A stretch of DNA of 64,000 nt from Areca catechu (lineage: Eukaryota > Streptophyta > Magnoliopsida > Arecales > Arecaceae). Both the position numbers and the translations under genes were made by a program. Below the pieces are notes generated by a model. That model searched no databases, was not told where the DNA came from, and saw nothing but the letters and a program-made list of their open reading frames with translations. Location: contig CM038048.1 of NCBI GenBank assembly GCA_021397845.1, positions 31,990,727 to 32,054,726 of the forward strand. Reading direction: 5' to 3'. Within the stretch, counting starts at the first letter, position 1. Each line of letters begins with the position of its first letter. This document shows, piece by piece, positions 57,512 through 64,000 of this stretch.

Positions 57512-58988
57512 TGTTGGCTCCACCCAATTATTTTGATGAATAACAAAACATTGAGTACATATTGTATACTAATATTTATTCTCAGTTATGAGTTTTCAGG
57601 AAGCAAGCATATCAAATTCTCAAAAGTTTAAGTATCATGGCATGCCGTGGCACGGAGCATTTTTTGTAATTTAGGACATCCTCTTCATGCAAAAGGGCTT
57701 TTACATGTTCAATTATTGATTGTTTATGTTCCATTTAAGTTTCAAAATTTATGCTTGTGTTTTTGGCTTAATTTGTACTTGATTATGAATTTTTCAAAGT
57801 CAAGTGTCGACACCTGGGAAGTCAAGTGTCGACACTTCAACATTTGGCACGCAGAAAAATTCCTTGGCATGCCAAGTGTCGACACCCAGAACTCAAGTGT
57901 CGACACCTGCAACTCAAGTGTCGATACTTAGGTTTCCAAGTATCGACTCAAGGCCTGAGATTTTTGAAAATATAGAACTTTGCCAATGGAGGATTTTTAT
58001 GTTAAGTGTCGACACCTGTGCATCAAGTGTCGACACTTGAAAGTTCAAGTGTCGACACCTAGAAATCAAGTGTCGACACCTGACAGCCAAGTGTCGATAC
58101 CTGATAGCCAAATATCGACACTTGAAGTCTGATAGCCCTAACGGATCTATTTTTCTGACTTGCAGAAACCACTTTTCAAGCTTCCAATGGCTAGATTCGA
58201 GGCTCCAACGGTTACAAACCATTTTTTAAAAGTTTTTAGTTGTATTTAACTTTCACCAACTTCATTTTTAAGGCATTGAAGTCCATTGAAAACCAAAAAG
58301 CCAAGATTCTCTCAAGAACTTCACTTCAAGAGCCATTTAAAGTTTGATTTCCTGAAAAAGCTTACAAGCCCATCCTCATTTCATTCTAAAAGAGGAGTTT
58401 GAAGAATATTCCAAGGAAGAGACAAGACAAATCATCAACTTGAGCTTCAAAGCTTCTATTCTACTCTTGAAGAGAGTTTGTCTTATTTTTTGAAATTGTA
58501 TATCTGATTCTATCTTATGATTTGACCTTGCTTTCAAGGATGTTTTGAAAGAAGGTTGTTGTGGTTTGTTGGTAAGCCAAAGGGACAAAACCAATTAGGA
58601 TTAACTTGTGAGCCCGAAGACAAAACAAATGTAAAGGTTTGTTGGTAAGCCTAGGTGATAAAACCAACATAGGTTTTGACTTGTGAGCCTTTTGAAAAAT
58701 AAGTCGGCTGTAATCTTGATTGGATTATAGTAAAATTCTCAAGGGTGGCTTGGAGAGTGGATGTAGGTGCTAGGTTTGCACCGAACCACTATAAACATTG
58801 TATTTGTGTGTGATTGCCTTCTCTCTTTCTTGCTCTTTGTTTATTGTAATTCATTTACTGCTTTTCGCTGCGTTCAATCTAGTACATTGAATTTATTACT
58901 CACAAACACCACTAGACCTTCATATTACTACTTTAAATTTTAAAAGACCTAATTCACCCCCCCTCTTGGGCTCTATTTATCGGCAATA
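57512..58988 (+). repeat. CopA 3' LTR
   Basis: 1477 bp, matching 25742-27197. The palindrome array at 57800-58130 has twelve units, one more than the 5' copy. Ends GGCAATA, with T for the expected C, then the CAAAG duplication. Confidence 0.94.
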
Positions 58989-58993
58989 CAAAG

Positions 58994-59920
58994 TCAGAAG
59001 AAACTCAGGCAGCAGCAGAATGGAGAGTTTTTGGAAGCAGAGAGGGAAAAGAGAGAATTCGAATTTCTAGAATGAGCCAAACTTACCTCGGATGTCCCCT
59101 CTTACCAGTATTTATAAGCTCCAACATAACTACTTACGGTTATGAAAGCTGGCAAATGTATCCACTTCATAACTGTAAGTAGTGGCGGTCGGAAAAATAG
59201 TTATTTTGGAGCTCATCTGATTTGAGGATTTCGATCATGTGGGTGATTGCAATCTAATATTGAAAAGACCCACATGCTTAATAAGCTTCTCTCTTTTTTA
59301 GAGTAGATCCGAAGTGAGCTCAACATTCCCTTTAATAACACTCCTAAAGGGAATGTTAGCTACACACTCCGAAGAAGTCTTTTTGGAAATAGCGAAAGTA
59401 AACACTTACAGTCAAGAGAATAAGATAGTATGCTCTTTGGATTTTATTGAAGGAGCAAAGCTGAAGATATTCTATTAACAGGCATTGTCTTCGGATCAAG
59501 ACAAAGACGCGAAGCCGAAAACATAGAACTAATAAATTTGGTAAAGATACGAAGCCGCACGTGTTAGGCATAGTCTTCGGATCAAGATAAATATACGAAG
59601 CCGAAGACATAATGTTAATAAACTTGGCTTGAAACCATAAATGTAAAAGGTCTTTGGACTAAGATAATGATACGAAGCCGAAGACAAAGCTGATTTAATT
59701 ATCTCCTGGATCAAGATAAAGATACAAAGCCAAAAATACAAAAGATTTTCATACTAAGATAATGATACGAAGCCGAAAACACTGAATATCCTTTTTATCA
59801 AGCCTAGTAGACATTTTCTTTTGTATACTGATTTGACTAATAAATCGAAAATTAAAATTGATTCAAATAATAATTTAATAATTAATTGAGATAAAATCAG
59901 GATATAATAATATAATCCAA
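58994..59920 (-). repeat. TatA 5' LTR, outer part
   Basis: Continues the TatA LTR after CopA. A minus-strand TATAAATA box lies at 59109-59116. From 59500 to 59790 units of ATACGAAGCCGAA(G/A)ACA, AGTCTTCGGATCAAGATA and AATAAACTTGG recur about every 60 bases; the AGTCTTCGGA word is shared with the TatA internal array at 640-1130. The right end could not be fixed because the other LTR is outside the window. Confidence 0.72.
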
Positions 59921-61635
59921 ACTCATTTGCTGCCCAAAATTTGTCTCTATGATATGATTAATTTTACACTTCTACTCGTTTACCAATTGTGTTAGGAATT
60001 TATCATTATACACTCCACATGATTATACACTCCGGTAAAGAATCCTAGTTTCCTAACAGCAGCCATGATGACACAAGAAATAAGTATTTAATAAGAAAAT
60101 GAAAAGTTTGGTTAGCGTGGACCGCCGCACAACCTTTCCTTCTTTGGAAAGTGCATTTTAGCTTACCGTCCCCGTCCTCCTACCACCACCAACTGCACCC
60201 TATATTATATTCCAGCTTTAACTACAAAGTACACTTTGACCCTCAAAAGCCGAAACAGTCTCCGTTAAATATCTCACTGGATTGCTTCCAGAAAGATTAC
60301 AGACTCACAACCAATGGAATCGTTACTGCCACAAAACTTTCCCAGTACCAGCTTTGCCTTTAACCTTCTTTACTTTTGTTCGTTGGGTTTTAAAACTTGG
60401 ACCCGTTCCAAAGGCCAAGGTTGGAGGACATGGCTTGGAAAGTAAGAAATTAACGAAAGGAGATAGGCTAATGCAGAATGGTAGCACTGTTCCTTTTTTT
60501 TAAAAAAAAATTATATATATGGGAAAATGCCTTTTTAGCAAAGCGCGCTGTTCCAAGACGCGTTCTCTGGTTACTCGCAGCCACTGGAATGATGAGAACT
60601 TGATGGCAGCGAAGACTCTGGATCAAGTTTTTCCAAAGACTTTAATATCCAATTGAACCACGACTGCCGGAGTAGTGGGATTGGGAAAGATACTCTAGTT
60701 TTTGGAGATCAAGGTCGGGAGTTCTAGCCTTCTAGGTGGCAATACCGCAATAGTTTATAGTAGCTAAAAGCGTCACTCATCCTGCTATCCTAGTATTGTC
60801 TGTTGGGATCACGAGGATATATAGTGGCTTAGCAATTCGGAAAGTAGTTGATAATACGTACACTAGCCTTTTGTGATGCATGACATAAAAATCTAAATAA
60901 ATAAATAAATAAATTGTACTGGAAACGTGTAACTTTAAATTCATGTTTTTTTGGACGGATATCTTATGGGCTAAGAAAGTAAAATATCTCTTCACCTATT
61001 TCCACTCAGATGACATGCAGCCAGGTGATGTAATGGAATTAGAATTGCATTGACTCATGTATGGATCCGGGTACTCAACATAGGGAATAGGGATTGGACA
61101 GATTAGGTAAATTAGGTTGTGACTGGTAAAGTTAGATTAGGTAAATTAGACAGATAATGTTGGATAAAACTACAGAAAAAATCATATTTTTCTGCATACA
61201 TTTTTTTCCCTCGGGATTGGTTTTACCATTAAACCCTCTGCTGCAAGTTAAGTAAAACCTACTTCATCAATTAATGAAAGAATATAGGAGCATTTAGTCT
61301 CACTAACCTGTTCTTATCTTGGTTTAATGTGGCTCAGTTTTACACCAAACCTTGACCCTACTAGATTGAGAGGCATTTTTTAAAAAAAAAAAACCATATC
61401 GTAAGACTAATTTTTGGACACCCACAAAAGTATTCCAGATTTTGGAATAATCTAGTTGACAAATATTATCATTCATCTTAGCCATGAGTAGATTGACCTT
61501 TACTGGATTTTCTATTTACACTGAATCTTTTCTATTTTAAGAGGATAAAGTTTCTATTGAAAACAGATGTTAAATGACTCGATATCCAGCAGCAAACTAG
61601 ATCAGATAGGATGGAAAGAAAGTATAAAAAACTTG
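59921..61635. other. Flanking DNA, no gene recognised
   Basis: AT-rich apparent single-copy sequence. It holds a short AAAT microsatellite (60893-60914), a poly(A/T) and TATATATA stretch (60499-60530) and short ATTAGGTAAATTAG repeats (61095-61160). Open frames are short and without recognisable motifs. Confidence 0.55.
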
Positions 61636-62372
61636 TTTACAGTAAGGAATGCATATCATTTCTTCATACATGGCAGCTAACTGGAAGCTGCCACTACCAG
61701 AAAAAAGTAAAGATCTTCAATTGACTAACTATCAAAAACTTAATCCTGACATCCAAGAGCATGAAAAAAGAAATTGGATAGGACCAGATAGCTACCCCTA
61801 CATGGAAAAGAAGAGGAAACAACTAAGCACATTTTCATCCATTGTGAGTTCCTAGTACCAATCTGGAAACAAATCAGATTACTATTACATTTACAAATTA
61901 CCGAAGATGATGCTTATGCTTGCTAGACGACTCGAAGATAAAGCCTCAAAGAAAATAGAAAGAAACTTATATGGGATTGTCTCTTCTCTACTTTACATTG
62001 GAGCATATGGATAAAAAAAAAAAAAGGGAACAAACATGCTTTCCATTTTGAAGCATGACAGAAAAAGTTTGATAAGAGTAACCTCTTCCTTTCTAACAGA
62101 TGGGTCTCATGCTACTAAGAACATAATAGAGAGTTACAAATCAGTTGAAATCACATTTTTTTGCTACTAATTAAGAACATAATAGGAACATAATTAGTCA
62201 AATAGGATGTTAGGTGTAACCATGCCATCTCGACAATGGTTTGATGTATACGTTTGGATGATGTTTTGTTTCTTCCTCCCCTTTCCTTACTTTTAACCTC
62301 TTGTACATAAAACTCCATTAATAAACAGGTTAAAACCTCCCTTTTCATCAAAAAAACAAAAAACTTTTATAA
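61636..62372 (+). mobile_element. LINE (L1-type) 3' fragment
   Basis: Frame-shifted remains of the C-terminal end of plant L1 ORF2: FTVRNAYHFF (61637), then EEETTKHIFIHCEF with the His/Cys pattern of the reverse-transcriptase zinc-binding domain (zf-RVT, about 61808-61850), then a WSIW segment (61997). A T/C-rich 3' region ends in an A-rich tail at 62350-62363. Heavily decayed. The last 220 bases could be a separate truncated insertion, because CAGTTGAAATC flanks them (62142-62152, 62373-62383). Confidence 0.65.
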
Positions 62373-62383
62373 CAGTTGAAATC

Positions 62384-63639
62384 CTGAAACTCTCTTTGTA
62401 GTTCTCCTTAGACTGGAGTGCATGGATGAGGGACAGTCCGATGCTGACCCTTCAGTAATACATGGATGAAATAAGGATGCTGTCAAACCTATTAAAACCC
62501 TCAAAATTCCCAACTTGAGAGTCTCTTCAGCTTACTTCCAATTGCCTTCCCCTTATGAATGGGTTTGAACAGACAAAGGTGAAACTTGGCACTTGCCTTG
62601 GGAATCAACTAAGAAAGCTCATCCCTCTTCTATTTTCTACTACAGGCACCTGCAAACAGGAATATATGGCTGCAGTTATATCTGATTAAATATGATTAGT
62701 ATTTACCAAATACACTCGCTTTCTAGTGAATGATTGTAAAACATAAACTAAGAAAAATATCGGTGTATTACTTTAGGACGGGATCACCGGACTGGTCCAC
62801 CAGTTCGGTATTGGTGGATCAGTCTAACCACAAGGCAGCATGCTCCACTTCCCTCCGCCCTTCTTTTTTTTTTTTTTTGAATAATCCTGTCTGTTTGCGT
62901 TGGTTTGTGGTTGGACTTATCTATCACTCAGATACAACTAATAATTTTTACAGTAATAAAATCTAACAAAATTTACCATAGTGGAGATGGGTTGAATATG
63001 CTAGGTTTATGGACATTCTACATTGCCGACAAAATTATATGAAATCCATTAAACTCTAGTTAACTTCTGATTACATTGGCTCAAAAATTTAACTGCTGAC
63101 TGCTGCAAATATGGATTTTCACAGAGATCAGTAGTTGTGTAAAGAGGAAAGAGCTCTTGGATACATAATAATTTCAAATCCAAGGATTCTTCAAGATTCC
63201 TTTATATTTGACTAGAACTGGCGTGATAGAGAGAAGACAAAGTTCCCATATGGACTTGTCCTCCATCTTCGACGCATTAGCCTAAAAGAGTCCAAACTTG
63301 AACACAGAGGAAACGTCACTAGATTAAAGTATAACAAAAGTTATCAGGTAAGTACCCTACCAAACACCATTAAGCACACTATTTTCTCTATTATCTCCAT
63401 CAGCAAACACCCATAATACAAGTTTAATTACCACGTATATCGGAAAAAAAAAAAAACAGTACTACACAAGCGGCTGCAGGTTTGGCCTCTCCCATTCCTG
63501 TTGAAAAGACACAGTCTCACGATGCATCACATCAAGCATTAATCAAGGGAAAAAACTGAAGAAAAAGTTGAAAGCAAAGGTACACAGCACGCGCTGTGAT
63601 TCAACACTTCTGCTTCACCCTCTCTTTCTCCCTCCATTC
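62384..63639. other. Flanking DNA, no gene recognised
   Basis: AT-rich sequence, probably 3' flank of the gene at the right edge. A short inverted repeat CCGGACTGG/CCAGTTCGG lies at 62785-62806. Nothing else supported. Confidence 0.5.
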
Positions 63640-64000
63640 TCAGGCAATGCAGTTAAGCCCCAGGCACCCTGACCACAAACTCGTCAGCATCCTCTTCTGC
63701 AACCAATCACAATATATCAAACGATTTGGCTAGGCGTTTGAAGCAAAAGTCCAAAGCATTTGAAGCTAAAATCGAGAATTTATAGTACTGTTCGTAAGTC
63801 TAGTGTAATGTGTAGAAGAAAGAAGCAAAGGAAAGATGGGTACCCTTCTGGGTTTTTCATAGAGAAGCTCCGGGGGTATCTTGTACAAGTCCTCGTCCAC
63901 AGCCTTGGGAAGTCTTGGCTTCTTTGGGCTTTGAGCTCGGACTTCACACTCCCTCCCCTGCTTCCTTTGCTGCTCTTTCCCATACTGCTGCTTCTCTCCA
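63640..64000 (-). CDS. 3' end of a probable host gene (last two exons, partial)
   Basis: Minus strand. The exon entering at 64000 reads a basic peptide with SPKKPRLPKAVDEDLYKIP; a donor AGG/GTACCC lies at 63844/63843 and an acceptor GGTTGCAG at 63697. The last exon 63640-63696 reads KRMLTSLWSGCLGLNCIA and stops TGA. For this the frame must shift by one base inside a CCCC run of the upstream exon (about 63870), after which PELLYEKPRR runs to the donor; five C residues would keep one frame. The joined ending looks like a small basic plant protein, but I cannot name the family. A splice without the shift is less convincing. Either a sequencing slip or a pseudogene. Confidence 0.45.

Larger units (their letters stand above)
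25742..58988 (+). mobile_element. CopA: Ty1/copia SIRE/Maximus-like element
   Basis: Starts TGTTGGCTCC at 25742; its 3' LTR ends GGCAATA at 58988 (5' LTR end GGCAACA, so the final C has become T). Perfect CAAAG duplications lie at 25737-25741 and 58989-58993. LTRs are 25742-27197 and 57512-58988. Internal order on the plus strand is primer binding site, gag, protease, integrase, RT, RNase H, which is copia order, then an additional sense frame and a purine-rich 3' region. CopB splits it at 34176/56872. About ten nonsense codons in gag-pol show it is dead. The downstream extra frame and the AAAGGGGGAG boxes suggest the SIRE/Maximus lineage. Confidence 0.95.
1..59920 (-). mobile_element. TatA: outermost Ty3/gypsy Tat-type LTR retrotransposon (interrupted)
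   Basis: Three separated blocks (1-2769, 21385-25741, 58994 to about 59920) form one minus-strand gypsy element. From right to left they hold the 5' LTR, primer binding site, gag, protease, RT, RNase H, aRNase H-like domain, integrase, tandem repeats and an antisense gene. The blocks join exactly when TatB (TSD GGATC) and CopA (TSD CAAAG) are removed. The reading frame around RNase H also joins: a segment ending HEPSWMD at 21385 continues at 2764 with DPILKFLKEG. The 3' LTR lies left of the window and the right boundary was not pinned (59.80-60.00 kb). Dual RNase H plus an antisense frame is the known signature of the Tat lineage. Many stops and frameshifts make it inactive. Confidence 0.88.

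Noticed and set aside
59890..59945. Exact right end of TatA at CTCA/TTTGCTG near 59923
   Set aside because: The second LTR is outside the window, so there is no TSD or LTR pair to prove it; kept as approximate only.
60151..60503. Short plus-strand frames with a nearby TATATATA stretch as a host gene
   Set aside because: No splice-consistent extension, no recognisable motif, biased composition; not supportable.
62785..62806. Inverted repeat CCGGACTGG/CCAGTTCGG as a tRNA or terminator
   Set aside because: No cloverleaf arms around it and a loop of only a few bases; a chance hairpin is more likely.

Overview
The window is plant nuclear DNA, almost all of it transposable elements. The evidence is long-LTR Ty3/gypsy elements of the Tat type (two RNase H domains, an extra antisense reading frame), Ty1/copia elements of the SIRE/Maximus type, solo LTRs, a LINE tail and the spliced end of what looks like a host gene. 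I lean to a monocot, perhaps palm-like, but nothing here proves the species.

Layout. About 60 kb is one nest of LTR retrotransposons, resolved by TG...CA ends and 5-bp target-site duplications (TSDs). TatA (minus strand, Tat gypsy) is outermost; its 3' LTR lies left of the window. Its pieces are 1-2769, 21385-25741 and 58994 to about 59920. TatB (2770-21379, minus, TSD GGATC) sits at the RNase H/integrase boundary of TatA. TatB is itself hit by three solo LTRs: 11530-13129 (TSD CCTTT), 14978-17344 (TSD GTCTC) and 18502-20941 (TSD AATGC/AACGC); the last two are one family in opposite orientations. CopA (25742-58988, plus, SIRE-like copia, TSD CAAAG) sits in the 5' LTR of TatA. CopB (34177-56866, minus, related copia, TSD AGCCT) sits in the 3' part of CopA. 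TatC (45804-55108, minus, TSD ATTTA/ATTTG) sits in the gag of CopB. From about 59.9 kb on there is apparent single-copy DNA, a LINE 3' fragment (61.6-62.4 kb) and the last two exons of a minus-strand gene at the right edge.

How the parts work. Each Tat element encodes gag-protease-RT-RNase H-aRNase H-integrase on the minus strand and carries on the plus strand, between integrase and 3' LTR, an antisense gene with a gypsy-type 'Transposase_28' (PF04195-like) core and a coiled-coil C-terminus. In TatB and TatC this antisense gene has two apparent spliceosomal introns at the same positions and phases, a shared leader beside the LTR and a shared 3' end, so it looks like an independent transcription unit. 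TatC has lost nearly all of pol but kept this gene. Each Tat element also has its own tandem array beside the antisense gene. The copia elements have an extra sense reading frame after RNase H, and arrays of a GTCGAC-centred palindrome in both LTR and internal spacer. CopB also contains a 1031-bp tandem triplication. All gag/pol frames carry stops or frameshifts, so the copies look inactive.
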